The position numbers and the translations under genes are program-made. Under the pieces are notes generated by a model. The model ran no database searches. It was not told where the DNA came from and saw nothing but the letters and a program-made list of their open reading frames with translations. A stretch of DNA of 64,000 nucleotides from Planctomycetota bacterium (lineage in GTDB: Bacteria; Planctomycetota; Brocadiia; SM23-32; JAKLEA01), in the NCBI GenBank assembly GCA_022711755.1, contig JAKLEA010000001.1, positions 62,001-126,000 on the forward strand. The letters run 5' to 3'. Below, in pieces: positions 8,517 to 18,473 of this stretch (positions are counted from its first letter, which is position 1; each line of letters opens with the position of its first letter).

Positions 8517-9638
8517 TCACGAGAGGCGAGGCAACGCTCTCGCCGCGTTGAATATCGCGTCAACAGCCTCTGCGCTGATGTTGCTCGGCAGGGGGCTGCC
8601 GGTGCTAAGGACGAACGGCGCGCCGGGGCCTGACAATCTCACCTGTTCCCTTACGGCGGCGGCTATCTCTTCCGGATCGTTTCGCATCAGCAGAAGCTCG
8701 GCGTCAAGGTTTCCGAACAGGCAGCGTTTCGGGCCGTAGACCTTGCGAATCTTGTCAACGGTGATGTCCGCGCCTTTGCGGGGTTGCTCGAAGATGAAGC
8801 CGTCGGAGGGCACGGCGGCCTGCGCCTCCAGCATCGGGAGTATGTTGCCGCAGTTCCAGATGATGGTTTTCAGTCCGGCCTCCCGCGCGGCGGCGGTTAT
8901 GGAATGCTGGTACGGGAGCGCGAATTCCTCCACCATTTTTGGGGAGAGAACGTCGCATGAAGCCCAACTGTCGGTTATGCAGACGGCTTCCGCCCCGGCT
9001 TCGCGCAACTCGCGCATAAGGCGTTTCTCGCCCGTCTGCATCCGCCGGCAGCCGTAATGGAAAAGCTCCGGGTCGGAGAGCATTAGCTCCATCGCCGTGT
9101 AGAAGCCGATGGTGTAACAGGTGATTATGTAGGCCGGCGACGGATGCGGGAGGATCAGCGCACGGTCTCCGGCGTCCGCAATAAGCCGCGAGAGTCCGTT
9201 CAAATGGGCGTCCCCCCAGCCGTTCGACTCCGCTGGAATCAGCCGGTCCAGGTTATCCCTCGTAGGGACATTCTCGACCGGATCGCAACGGTTGCCGCCG
9301 CCGTGCCCGTGGATTGACAGGCTGTCCTTGCGCATGTCGTAGACTGCGCCGGAGTTCCCGTCTTTGACCACCCAGCGATTTTCGTCCTCCTCGATAAGTT
9401 GCGGTTGATTCGGCCCGCCGGAGCCGGAGTAGTAGATAGCGTCCGGATCATGGCGGTTCAGGTAGGCTATGTGCGCGGCATGCCACGTTTCGGCCGTTCC
9501 GAAGGCAAGCTGCCAGGGTTGAATCCCGGCGACCTTCCATATGTAATCGAAGCCCCAGTTGATCGGGGCGACAGGTATGCGGGGCGTCGCCGAACCATTC
9601 AAGGTCTGCAATACAAGTTTGCGTCCGTTATCGCCCAT
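8517..9638 (-). CDS. UroD-like (uroporphyrinogen decarboxylase family) protein
   Basis: A 373-residue TIM-barrel protein of the UroD/MtaA superfamily. This includes HemE but also many corrinoid- or cofactor-dependent methyltransferases of unknown substrate. Family features are the opening GRKLVLQTLNGSATPRIPVA, the mid-protein CITDSWASCDVLSPKMVEEF, IIWNCGNILPMLE and RCLFGNLDAELL. The metal-site segment reads W-N-C, not the H-x-C of MtaA-type methyltransferases. HemE function is unlikely because the window holds four divergent paralogues and no haem genes. GGAGAA precedes the ATG at 9638. It is a single gene between convergent and tandem neighbours. Confidence 0.85.
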   Translation of the reverse strand: MGDNGRKLVLQTLNGSATPRIPVAPINWGFDYIWKVAGIQPWQLAFGTAETWHAAHIAYLNRHDPDAIYYSGSGGPNQPQLIEEDENRWVVKDGNSGAVYDMRKDSLSIHGHGGGNRCDPVENVPTRDNLDRLIPAESNGWGDAHLNGLSRLIADAGDRALILPHPSPAYIITCYTIGFYTAMELMLSDPELFHYGCRRMQTGEKRLMRELREAGAEAVCITDSWASCDVLSPKMVEEFALPYQHSITAAAREAGLKTIIWNCGNILPMLEAQAAVPSDGFIFEQPRKGADITVDKIRKVYGPKRCLFGNLDAELLLMRNDPEEIAAAVREQVRLSGPGAPFVLSTGSPLPSNISAEAVDAIFNAARALPRLS

Positions 9639-9752
9639 GTTTGTCTTCTCCGGCGCGAATCTTCCGGTCTGATTGAGTCACAGGTAACGCAACGAAACAT
9701 GAAAATCGCAGCGCCGCGATGCGAAAGGGAACGGTAAAATTTCTCGTGTCAT

Positions 9753-12602
9753 CTAATGAACCGGCGTCAGGGGCTTGATCCCGTAATCGCCAAGTACCTT
9801 CAGGCATAGATCGAGGTCGTCGGTCAGGATGTAGTCAATGCCGCATTCGACAAGCTGACGGATTGTTGGTTCGTCGGAAGCGCCGAAGTAGTTGACCGTC
9901 ACGCCGTGATCGTGCAATTGCTGGACGGTTTTAGGCGAGCAGTCAATCCAGCCGAAGAGTTGGATGAATTCCGCTCCCAGTTTGATGGTGAGTTCGGGGT
10001 AGCCCCCGTTTGTGAATTGCCGTTCCATGTTGCAGATTCGGAGTCCGGGGCATACCCGGCGGGCTTCCCTGGATTGAGCGGCGTTGCACGCCAGGAAGCA
10101 TTGACGCTGACGTCCGGCGGCAGCTATCTCCTCGGCCGCCTTCGCGCCGAGATTCGGGCCGGATTTCAGGTGGACGTTGACCAGAACATTGCGAGAAAGG
10201 ACGCCCAATGCCTCCCGAAGCGTCGGGACGGGTTCGCCTTTGAAGCGATCACCCATGCGGATTCCGGCGTCGAGCGCCTTGATCTGTTCGAGAGTAAGCC
10301 CGCTTATTTTTCCCTTTCCATCCGTCGTCCGGTCAACCGTGTCGTCGTGCATGATGATCAGTTGGCCGTCTTTTGTCATGGCGACGTCGAATTCGATCTG
10401 GTGCGCGCCTTTTTCGATGGCAGAGCGGAAGGCTGAGAGTGTGTTTTCGGGGTAGCATTTACGGTCTCCACGATGCGCGCATGCCCCAGTTCGGGGCGGG
10501 TCGCTCCAGATGTTCATGCTCAGTTCCACTGCTGGCGAGTCGGCGGGGTTGAGCCTGACTACGCATATTCCGGGCGGACTGTCTCCCGTATTCCAGACTG
10601 GCTGATTACAGTTATCCTTGTCAACTGTCTTTACGGCTAGTTGCATTCCGCGAAAATCGAGAATTTCGATACTTATCCCGGATTCCGGCGGGCTGTCGAA
10701 CTTCAGGCGGACATCATGGTTTCGTCCATATGCTCCGCGATCAAACTTTATGCCGGAAAGCGTCCGTTTGACTTGCATGTTTGTGGTCTCCACGACTCCG
10801 GAAGGTCCTGGCGATTCCCGCCCTTCGGCGCTGTCTGCGCAGGTGTTGTCGGACGAACATAAACGGCCTCCGCCCGCGTCATCCGAATCTCTCACTCTCC
10901 ATATGGTCATATGCCGTCCACCCCATGGCGCATCCGACGCTTCAATATGCGCCGCTTCGGAGAGATTCGACTTTGACCATTCAAGTGGAGGTCCGGTAAC
11001 GCGCGGTGAAAGAGACTCTATCTGGTAAGGCCAGTCGGCAATCCAGCGTATTCGCTCATTGGCGATGTAGTCTTGCAGTTTTTTCTGGGGCGCGTAGGCG
11101 CGGACCTCTGCATTGACCAGTCCGTCAAGGTTGACTACACGACGGTGGGAGTAGAAGCCAATGACTCCGGCGTTCCATGAACCGATCGTATCAGACGCCG
11201 GGACTATCGCGTCAATGGTTTTCGCCGCGAGGTAAGTCTCGATCTGATACTGCCAGGCTCCAACATAGTCCTCATTCCACTTGCACCAGAAATATGCCGG
11301 CAACATGCAACACCCCAGCGCGCAGGCTGTCACGGGATGGAAGGCATGGAGCCTCAGTGGCGGAGCTGCCGAGTCCGACGCAGTTCGGCGGGGTTGAGCG
11401 ATTTCAGCCTGTCCTAACGCAAAGGCGATCAGCATAAGCACTCCACACTGGGTCTGTGCGAAGTACCAGACGTGTTGCACCTCGCCTCCCACAAATCCCT
11501 GGTAACCTGCAAATAGCGCTATGTGTGACAATACAACAAGCGGCACGCGCCAATGCCGTGATTCCCGGCGTTGCACAAGACGGACTACCGCAAAGATCCC
11601 CAGCGCCGAAAAGACAGCCGAAGCGGATAGAACCGACGCAACGGCGTAACGCCGCGTCGGCCAATAGCCGAGAAAGGCGCAGAACGGATCGCGAAGGCTC
11701 CTGCAGAACCGCCACGAGGATTCTGCAAACCGCGCTGTTGTGTCAGAAGGCGCTAGAGCGGTCTCTGCAAGACGCTTGGCGTGACCGCTGTCCTGAGTCA
11801 TGAAACCGGTTACGGAAAGGCAGAAGACCGACACGATCAGCATTCCTGTGAAAAGAGGAGCAAGCGCTTCCGCCAATGCGGAAGTAATGCGCCTTCCCGA
11901 TGCGGATGAACCGGATATCCCTCCCCTGAAATCAAGAAGCAGAGGCGCACAAGCTGCAAGAAGAAGAAATATCAGGTCTGTTCTGACCAGCACTACCGCG
12001 ATTCCGGCCACAAACAGAGAAATACGGCTAACGACGGTATTTCTGCAAGGAGGCCCGTCACTACCAAGAAAAAGATACCAGAACACGGATGTCGCCAGCA
12101 ACACCAGCCCGGATTCCATCCCGGAGAGCACAGCCCTGAAGTTGTATGAACTAGCTGACCATAGAACGGCAAGCGCGAGCGCCGGCATTTGTCCGCAAAG
12201 TTTGCGGGCGGCGCAATATGCGATGCCCGTTGACAATATAAACGCTCCAGCCGAAAGCGCCAGCCCAGCGCGCAACATATCAGTCCGAGGTAGAGAGAAC
12301 AGCTTCTGAGCCGCTGCTAAAAGCGCTGCGTAGGCAATGTGGAAACCAGTAGTCGGATTTTCTCCGTCAAAGGTCCAGCCACGTCCGTTTGCCCGATTCC
12401 ACGCAATCTGAAAGTAATAGAAGGCATCATCGGCTATGTGGGCCGTCTGGCATTCGATCGGCCTTTGCCAGCGTGTGCTGAATTGTATAAACGCGCAGGC
12501 CATGCAGACAAGGATCAGCGTAGTTGTAGCCGGCGCGCCGGCTTCATGCCGGTTACGATTCATGGAGATGATGCCGCCGACAGACGTAGGATACTCGTTC
12601 AT
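9753..12602 (-). CDS. Membrane glycosyltransferase-like protein fused to glycerophosphodiester phosphodiesterase
   Basis: A 949-residue two-part protein. The first roughly 430 residues carry about ten hydrophobic segments (for example LILVCMACAFIQFSTRW, VLLATSVFWYLFLG, FVAGIAVVLVRTDLIFLLLA). With the following soluble loop (IGSWNAGVIGFYS, VVNLDGLVN) they resemble GT-C fold, lipid-linked-sugar glycosyltransferases. A beta-rich linker spans about 610-700. From residue about 706 there is a complete GDPD domain: CAHRGDRKCYPENTLSAF, IEFDVAMTKDG and IIMHDDTVDRTTDG with catalytic His, Glu and Asp, then a barrel ending ILTDDLDLCLKVL. It starts 4 bases after the UPF0210 stop, so translation is probably coupled. 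A role in making and trimming glycerophosphate- or lipid-linked surface glycans is an inference. Confidence 0.85.
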   Translation of the reverse strand: MNEYPTSVGGIISMNRNRHEAGAPATTTLILVCMACAFIQFSTRWQRPIECQTAHIADDAFYYFQIAWNRANGRGWTFDGENPTTGFHIAYAALLAAAQKLFSLPRTDMLRAGLALSAGAFILSTGIAYCAARKLCGQMPALALAVLWSASSYNFRAVLSGMESGLVLLATSVFWYLFLGSDGPPCRNTVVSRISLFVAGIAVVLVRTDLIFLLLAACAPLLLDFRGGISGSSASGRRITSALAEALAPLFTGMLIVSVFCLSVTGFMTQDSGHAKRLAETALAPSDTTARFAESSWRFCRSLRDPFCAFLGYWPTRRYAVASVLSASAVFSALGIFAVVRLVQRRESRHWRVPLVVLSHIALFAGYQGFVGGEVQHVWYFAQTQCGVLMLIAFALGQAEIAQPRRTASDSAAPPLRLHAFHPVTACALGCCMLPAYFWCKWNEDYVGAWQYQIETYLAAKTIDAIVPASDTIGSWNAGVIGFYSHRRVVNLDGLVNAEVRAYAPQKKLQDYIANERIRWIADWPYQIESLSPRVTGPPLEWSKSNLSEAAHIEASDAPWGGRHMTIWRVRDSDDAGGGRLCSSDNTCADSAEGRESPGPSGVVETTNMQVKRTLSGIKFDRGAYGRNHDVRLKFDSPPESGISIEILDFRGMQLAVKTVDKDNCNQPVWNTGDSPPGICVVRLNPADSPAVELSMNIWSDPPRTGACAHRGDRKCYPENTLSAFRSAIEKGAHQIEFDVAMTKDGQLIIMHDDTVDRTTDGKGKISGLTLEQIKALDAGIRMGDRFKGEPVPTLREALGVLSRNVLVNVHLKSGPNLGAKAAEEIAAAGRQRQCFLACNAAQSREARRVCPGLRICNMERQFTNGGYPELTIKLGAEFIQLFGWIDCSPKTVQQLHDHGVTVNYFGASDEPTIRQLVECGIDYILTDDLDLCLKVLGDYGIKPLTPVH

Positions 12603-12606
12603 CTCG

Positions 12607-13980
12607 CTAATTCTTCAGGCTATGAAGAGGGGCAGGGATGCGGCCTCCCTGTCTTACGAAGTCGCCCGATCCCCGCAGATTCCGCACCGGCAGGACGACG
12701 CTTTCTCCAAACAGACCGCCGAAAACCGCCATGTCGCCGGCTTTCTTGCCCGGGACGGGTATCATGCGAACGGCGGTGGTCTTGCCGTTGACGACGCCGA
12801 TGGCCGCCTCATCTGCTATAATTCCAGCCAGCGTGTCCGCATTTATGTTTCCCGGCACGGCGATCATGTCAAGGCCGACCGAGCAGACGCTGGTCATGGC
12901 CTCCAGCTTTTCCAGCGTCAAGTATCCTTTGGCGACAGCGTCAGCAAGCGCGCAGTCCTCGCTGACAGGTATGAACGCGCCGGAAAGTCCGCCGACTGAT
13001 GAAGACGCGAACATCCCGCCTTTCTTCACGGCGTCGTTGAGCATGGCCAGTGCAGCCGTGCTGCCGGGGCTACCGATCTTTGTGACGCCCATCGCCTGGA
13101 GGATTTCGCCGACAGAGTCGCCCATCTTTGGGGTAGGGGCAAGTGAAAGGTCAACGATTCCGAAGGGAACTCCGAGTTGGGCGGCGACTTCGCGCCCGAT
13201 CAGTTCGCCGACGCGCGTGACTCTGAAGGACGTAAGTTTTATCTGTTCTGCGATGTCGCCAAGCGTTGGATTGGGGCAGGATTCCCGCAGCCTGACGAGC
13301 GCGTTCTTTACCACGCCCGGCCCGCTTACGCCGATATTTACGACGCACTCCGGCTCCCCCGCGCCGAGGTATGCGCCGGCCATGAACGGATTGTCTTCGG
13401 GGATGTTTGCGAAGATGACGAGCTTCGCGCAGCCGAAGCCGTCGCGGTCGGCAGTCTTCTTTGCGGTCTGAAGCAGGACTTCGCCCAGCAGCAGGATGGC
13501 GTCCATGTTGATGCCCGCAGCGGTCGAGGCGACGTTCACCGACGCGCAAACTCGCTCAGTTCGGGAAAGCACTTCCGGGAGCGTGCCGATCAGAGTTCTT
13601 TCCCCGGGCGTCATGCCTTTCTGCACAAGCGCGGTATAACCGCCGACCAGGTCCACGCCGATATCTTTGGCGGATTCGTCAAGCGTGGCCGCTATCTTCG
13701 TCATGCCAGTTTCCCCGTGGCCTTCGGCCAGCGCGCTCACGGCGGAGACGGCAAGGCGCTTGTTGACGACGGGGATGCCGTACTTTTCGCTGATCTCGCG
13801 ACATACTGGCACAAGGCGTCCGGCCTTTGATGAGATTTTCCTGCGTATTTTGTCGCAGACCTGGGAGATGTCCGGTCCGGCGCATTCCATGAGGTTCACG
13901 CCGAAAGTCACCGCGCGAACGTCAAGGTTCTCCTGCCGCAGCATCCGCAAGGTTGCGATGATGTCTTCGCTTCGCAGCAC
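12607..13980 (-). CDS. UPF0210 / PFL-family protein (DUF711)
   Basis: A 457-residue cytoplasmic protein of the conserved but uncharacterised UPF0210 (DUF711) family. The family start is clear: MLRSEDIIATLRMLRQENLD then VRAVTFGVNLMEC; the internal GFGCAKLVIFANIPEDNPFM and GVSGPGVVKNAL are typical. The start codon is GTG at 13980, two bases after the stop of the ACT-domain gene, so the pair is translationally coupled. The pairing with a UPF0237-type ACT protein is widespread in bacteria (for example streptococci), pointing to joint regulation or sensing of an amino-acid-like ligand; the actual reaction is not known. Confidence 0.92.
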   Translation of the reverse strand: MLRSEDIIATLRMLRQENLDVRAVTFGVNLMECAGPDISQVCDKIRRKISSKAGRLVPVCREISEKYGIPVVNKRLAVSAVSALAEGHGETGMTKIAATLDESAKDIGVDLVGGYTALVQKGMTPGERTLIGTLPEVLSRTERVCASVNVASTAAGINMDAILLLGEVLLQTAKKTADRDGFGCAKLVIFANIPEDNPFMAGAYLGAGEPECVVNIGVSGPGVVKNALVRLRESCPNPTLGDIAEQIKLTSFRVTRVGELIGREVAAQLGVPFGIVDLSLAPTPKMGDSVGEILQAMGVTKIGSPGSTAALAMLNDAVKKGGMFASSSVGGLSGAFIPVSEDCALADAVAKGYLTLEKLEAMTSVCSVGLDMIAVPGNINADTLAGIIADEAAIGVVNGKTTAVRMIPVPGKKAGDMAVFGGLFGESVVLPVRNLRGSGDFVRQGGRIPAPLHSLKN

Positions 13981-13982
13981 GG

Positions 13983-14558
13983 TCAGCCCCCGGTTCCTCT
14001 GAAGTCAACCCGGTTGGTTGCCAGGAAGATGTTTTCATGCTGGAAGGAGACGATGAAGTCGCTCTTCTTCCAGAGGTTCTCCAGGTCAATCTGTAACTGG
14101 CCCACGTCCATCGCGCGTGGAACCATCACCTGACTGAGCAGGACGAACTGCCCGGACTCGGCATAAGCGTAAAGGTCAACGATGTTGATATTGCGGCTTG
14201 ACAGGAAGTTTGAAATCCGAGCGATGACGCCCGGCCTGTCGCGCCCCATTATCGAGAGCACGAACTGATCACATTCCCGAACCACCGGTTCTGCGGCGGC
14301 TTGTGGATCCAACAATTTCACTGAGACGGCCAGTTCGCCGGGTTCGCCCGTCGCTTCCGCTGCCAGACGAACAGTTTCAGGCAAGACGCTGTCCGGAAAC
14401 GTTGCGGCGATGATGATGGTGAAATATCCGCGCAGAACGGTCTGGCTCATGGCGTCAATATTACCGTCGAGTTTGTGAATGGCTTCCGTCACGCCGGCCA
14501 CTATGCCTACTCGATCGCGTGCCAGCACGTTGAGAACGTAATTCTTCGCTGGGGACAT
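13983..14558 (-). CDS. ACT-domain regulatory protein (UPF0237/GcvR-like)
   Basis: A 191-residue protein with two tandem ACT domains. The first is about residues 5-90, LNVLARDRVGIVAGVTEAIH; the second is about 100-185, LSIMGRDRPGVIARISNFLS. The D-R-x-G-I/V loop is a typical amino-acid-binding ACT motif in both. Such two-ACT proteins resemble GcvR and UPF0237 and sense small ligands by dimer formation; no DNA-binding domain is present. It is the first gene of the ACT / UPF0210 / glycosyltransferase-GDPD run, all on the minus strand with 2- and 4-base gaps. Confidence 0.88.
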   Translation of the reverse strand: MSPAKNYVLNVLARDRVGIVAGVTEAIHKLDGNIDAMSQTVLRGYFTIIIAATFPDSVLPETVRLAAEATGEPGELAVSVKLLDPQAAAEPVVRECDQFVLSIMGRDRPGVIARISNFLSSRNINIVDLYAYAESGQFVLLSQVMVPRAMDVGQLQIDLENLWKKSDFIVSFQHENIFLATNRVDFRGTGG

Positions 14559-14696
14559 TATTTCTCCGAGTGGGTTTCCCTTGCTTACATCGCTTTATGA
14601 ATCATATCCGCGATTTGGACGCGCATACAAGGCCTTGACGCGAAAGTCGCCTCGCGGGCGAACCATGGCGCGATAAGGCTTCGGGCATGCATGGCA

Positions 14697-17159
14697 TCAG
14701 GCCGGTTCGATTGTCCGGGCCTGATAATTCGCGGCTCGGATGGTAATCGCTGATTTTCCTTGCGCGCGGATGACGATGCGGCGCGTCTCTCCCGGAAGGA
14801 TGTCAATGAAATTGTCCGAGTAACGGGCCAGCGGGTCGGCCACAAGCGCGCTTACGAAATGCGCAAACCCGTCGCACTCAATCGAGACTTCCACGCTGCC
14901 GTCGGCCTTGCGGATCGCTTTTGTTTTGAGCGACACGTCCTGTAACCGCCAATCCTTGCGATGCCCGGCGTGGTAGAAGCGTTCGCTCTCAAGATTTCCC
15001 GCAGTCAGCTTTGCGCGCAGGAACTCGTTCTTTTCATCGGTGATGGCAAGCTGGGACGGCAATTCGGTCATTATCGGCGCGGAACAGTTCGGGCGCAGAA
15101 TTCCCTGCGCCGTCTCTTCACCGAGAATCTTCCCGTCGTAGGAGTATCGGTTGATGACTGCCTTGAAGCTCAATTCTTCCGACAGGTCATTGATCCCCCA
15201 GTAAGAGACAACGCCGTCCTTGGAATAAATCATTCCCAGGATTGGGGCGCAGGCGCGTTTCACCCAGAAATACGAGGCTTTCGGCCTTCCGTAGTAGTCA
15301 ACAATGCTGAATGTAACCGCCGCCCACGGCTCGTTGTATTGCCAGAGCAGCGAGCCGGCCGTTTTGAACATTCGCCGGCGATATAGTTCCACTGCGTAGC
15401 GCATCAGAGTGGCCTGGGTTTCCTGCGAGAGCATGATGAAATCGTCCAGCGTGCGCGGGGTTCCGAATTCCGGCATGATACCCCAGAGCCATTCGCAACG
15501 GCCGTGATGGAACTGCCAGACCGCGTGCTGAGGCGGGCCGTTAGGCTCCCACTGGTATTTAGGCGAGATCATTTCTTCAACGGTCTCGCGGGCGGGGACC
15601 GATCTGAACCCGTATTCGCTGCTGAAGAGCGGCGCGTTGATGTCATAGGTCCGCCAGTTGGGTAGGCTGTACCAGTCATGGAAATCGCCGATTGACCGCG
15701 AGCGCGTCGTCGGGCCGCCATATGGGCTGCCCGGCCAGTATGGCGTTCCGGGAGCGAGCGCCTTGACCGTCTCCGGCAGGACGTGATCATAGAGCCTTTC
15801 GCCCATGTGTCGGGGCGTGCGCTGATGCCAGTCACCAAGCTCCCATGCCTCATTGCACTCGTTGTTGCCGCACCAGAGGACGACCGACGGATGCCGGCGG
15901 AGGCGTTGCACGACGGAGCGGGTTTCGCTCTGCGCGCTTTCCATGAAGCCCGGATCATCGTCAGGATACATCGAGCAGGCGTACATGAAGTCCTGCCAGA
16001 CCATGATTCCGAATTCATCGCAAAGGTCGTAAAAGATTTCCGGCTCGTAGATTCCGCCGCCCCAGACGCGCAGCATTGTGAACCCCGCGTCGCGCGCGAG
16101 TTCGAGAAGGTGGCGATATCGCTCAGGCGTCGCGTCCAGGCTGAGGCTGTCCGCCGGGACCCAGTTGGCCCCTTGAGCGAAGACCTTCCGCCCGTTGATT
16201 GCGAAGACGAATTCGCCGTCCTGGAGCAACTCGACCGTCCTGACGCCGAAGCGTTCAATCCGACTGTCAACCTCGGACTTGCCGCAAAGGAGTCTTGTTT
16301 TTATCGTGTAGAGGAATTGTTCACCTGCGTGTTGCGGATACCACGGGCGCGCTTTGTCAAGGCAGAGCGGGATACGGCACGGTGTCCCTGGGACAACTGG
16401 GACATCTTTCTTCCAGATTACCGGACCATTCGGCCCTTCGGTGATTTCAAGGGCAAGCGTCAACGGCGAAGCATCGGAAGAGAATGCCTGCGTTTCAGCA
16501 ACGATCTCGAGTTCCGCTGTGCCGCCGTTCACTGAAAGTGTCCGGACGTGCAGATCGCTAATACTTGCCTCACCGTGGTATATGAGACTGACCGGTCTCC
16601 AGACACCGATGATCGGAAGACGGGGGGCGAAATCCCATCCGAACATCATCTGCGCGGCGCGGGCGTAAGGCTTGATTTCATCCGGTCCGCGGGTAACGTC
16701 GTTGCGCATGTTGCGGCGCAGCCACTCAAGGCCGAGGCTGCATTCAAGCGCAATGACGTTATTCCCGGATGATTTTATGAAAGGCGTCACGTCAAAGGAG
16801 TGCGGGTAGTGCGCGTTGCGCGCGAAACCGACCGGGGCGTCATTGAACCAGACCGTCGCATGAACGCTAATGCCTTCAAGTAGCAGCTCGAACTTCCGCG
16901 AATTTCTGGCAGATGCCGGGACCTCGAACTCCAGGCGGTACCACCACGTGTCCTTCTCAAATACCTGAAAAATCTCCGTGTTGCGGTCAAGCCAGGGGGA
17001 TGGGATTTTCCCGCTTTCGACGAGCGCGGACTGGACGGTCATTGGCGCGCGGACGGGGAGCCAGTTCTTAGGGCGATATGAGACCTCGTGCGGGCGGTCG
17101 CGCAGAACCTCGCGGCTTGAAGCCAGAAGCCAGCCGTCGGTCAGAGGCATCTTTATCAT
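14697..17159 (-). CDS. Glycoside hydrolase family 2, beta-mannosidase-like
   Basis: An 820-residue GH2 enzyme, the usual length for beta-mannosidases. Order: N-terminal jelly-roll sugar-binding domain (about 1-180, WWYRLEFEVP, HYPHSFDVTPFI), immunoglobulin-like domain (about 190-300), TIM barrel (about 300-630) and C-terminal beta domains. The acid/base Glu is in VLWCGNNECNEAW and the nucleophile Glu is in LFSSEYGFRSVP. MVWQDFMYACSMYP and RVWGGGIYEPEIFYDLCDE are hallmarks of the mannosidase branch. No signal peptide is visible, so it probably acts in the cytoplasm on imported oligosaccharides. The start at 17159 has only a weak ribosome-binding site, and an in-frame ATG at 17150 is possible. 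Confidence 0.93.
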   Translation of the reverse strand: MIKMPLTDGWLLASSREVLRDRPHEVSYRPKNWLPVRAPMTVQSALVESGKIPSPWLDRNTEIFQVFEKDTWWYRLEFEVPASARNSRKFELLLEGISVHATVWFNDAPVGFARNAHYPHSFDVTPFIKSSGNNVIALECSLGLEWLRRNMRNDVTRGPDEIKPYARAAQMMFGWDFAPRLPIIGVWRPVSLIYHGEASISDLHVRTLSVNGGTAELEIVAETQAFSSDASPLTLALEITEGPNGPVIWKKDVPVVPGTPCRIPLCLDKARPWYPQHAGEQFLYTIKTRLLCGKSEVDSRIERFGVRTVELLQDGEFVFAINGRKVFAQGANWVPADSLSLDATPERYRHLLELARDAGFTMLRVWGGGIYEPEIFYDLCDEFGIMVWQDFMYACSMYPDDDPGFMESAQSETRSVVQRLRRHPSVVLWCGNNECNEAWELGDWHQRTPRHMGERLYDHVLPETVKALAPGTPYWPGSPYGGPTTRSRSIGDFHDWYSLPNWRTYDINAPLFSSEYGFRSVPARETVEEMISPKYQWEPNGPPQHAVWQFHHGRCEWLWGIMPEFGTPRTLDDFIMLSQETQATLMRYAVELYRRRMFKTAGSLLWQYNEPWAAVTFSIVDYYGRPKASYFWVKRACAPILGMIYSKDGVVSYWGINDLSEELSFKAVINRYSYDGKILGEETAQGILRPNCSAPIMTELPSQLAITDEKNEFLRAKLTAGNLESERFYHAGHRKDWRLQDVSLKTKAIRKADGSVEVSIECDGFAHFVSALVADPLARYSDNFIDILPGETRRIVIRAQGKSAITIRAANYQARTIEPA

Positions 17160-17369
17160 GTTTCAGCATCCTTCAGATTGGTTATGACGAAGGGAGTCTT
17201 ATGACTGAATCAGGATGGAAATAATATCCTGTTCTGCAGATTGATTCGAGAGTCGAGTTCTACGCGGCAGGATTGGAAAGGCGTTGCAGGACGGAGCATG
17301 TTACAATGGCGACGCAATCCGGGATCGCCGGAATCATCAGTTTTCTTTTCATACAAGCGGGAATCTGGA

Positions 17370-18446
17370 ATGAACGGATACGAAAGAGTAATGACAGCGC
17401 TGGCCCGCAAGGAGCCGGATCGCGTGCCGATGTGGGAACTGATCGTCAACAAGCCCGTAATTCAGGCGCTTTACGGCGACATCGGTTACCTGGAGTTCTG
17501 CGAGCGGGAAGACCTTGACGGGGTCACGATCTTCGAGGATCAGAATGTTGAAAGTCTGGGCGGCGAGTTCATGCGCGACGAGTGGGGCATCGTCTGGCAG
17601 GTTGACGCTCCCGGCGTGCCATATCGCGTTGACGGTCCGGTCAAGTGCGATGCGGATGTGGACAAGCTCGTTGCGCCCGATCCCGACGCCGACCATCGGT
17701 TGAAATCGCTGGAATCGGCGGTCAAACGCTTCAAGGGCGAGAGGGCGATCGTTTTCCTGAGCCATGACGCATTCGAGTTCTCCCATTACCTTTACGGAAT
17801 GGAAAACTTGTTAATGGCTTATCTGGAAAATCCCGATTTCTGCCACAGGCTTGCCAGGAAGGTCATCGAATACAAGAAGCGCGTTATGGCGAGAGCCATC
17901 GAGATAGGCGCGGACATTGCGCTGACCGGTGATGATTACGCCAATCGCAAGGCTCCGATCATGTCGCCCGCGCATTTCAGGGAGTTCTGCCTGCCGTACA
18001 TGCAGGAGATGGTTGACGTGGCTAAAAAGGGCGGCGTTCCTTTTATCAAGCATACGGACGGCAATCTGTGGCCGATCATTGACATGCTGGTGGACACCGG
18101 CCTTGAAGGGCTTGATCCCATAGAGCCGATAGCCTCAATGGATATCGGCAAAGTCAAGGAACGTTTTGGCGACCGCATCGCTGTCGCCGGGAACGTGGAT
18201 TGCGGCGAGGTTCTTTCGCATGGAACGGTCGCGGAAGTGGTCGAGGCCGTGAAAGAGACGATTGCGAAGGCATCCCCGGGCGGCGGGCACATTCTCGCCT
18301 CCAGCAACAGCATTCATCCGGCTGTGAACCCGCGCAATTACCGGGCGATGCTGGAAGCGGGAAGGCGTTTCGGGGTTTATCCGCTTGACGAGAAGATGGT
18401 CGCGGAGTACCGGCGGAAGAATTATATTGCCCGGTACATGGATTGA
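17370..18446 (+). CDS. UroD-like methyltransferase-family protein
   Basis: A 358-residue TIM-barrel protein of the UroD/MtaA superfamily. The start at 17370 gives the family-typical opening MNGYERVMTALARKEPDRVP; the frame is open further upstream but without family similarity. Substrate-site segments are FIKHTDGNLWPIIDMLVDTG and VAGNVDCGEVLSHG, then GGGHILASSNSIHPAVNPRN. The presumed metal site is H-T-D instead of H-x-C. It lies just upstream of a second UroD-like gene on the same strand, from which a palindromic repeat separates it. Both probably act on related small methylated or carboxylated compounds (inferred). Confidence 0.87.
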   Translation: MNGYERVMTALARKEPDRVPMWELIVNKPVIQALYGDIGYLEFCEREDLDGVTIFEDQNVESLGGEFMRDEWGIVWQVDAPGVPYRVDGPVKCDADVDKLVAPDPDADHRLKSLESAVKRFKGERAIVFLSHDAFEFSHYLYGMENLLMAYLENPDFCHRLARKVIEYKKRVMARAIEIGADIALTGDDYANRKAPIMSPAHFREFCLPYMQEMVDVAKKGGVPFIKHTDGNLWPIIDMLVDTGLEGLDPIEPIASMDIGKVKERFGDRIAVAGNVDCGEVLSHGTVAEVVEAVKETIAKASPGGGHILASSNSIHPAVNPRNYRAMLEAGRRFGVYPLDEKMVAEYRRKNYIARYMD

Positions 18447-18473
18447 GCATTACTTCGGTGGTTGGAATCTTTT

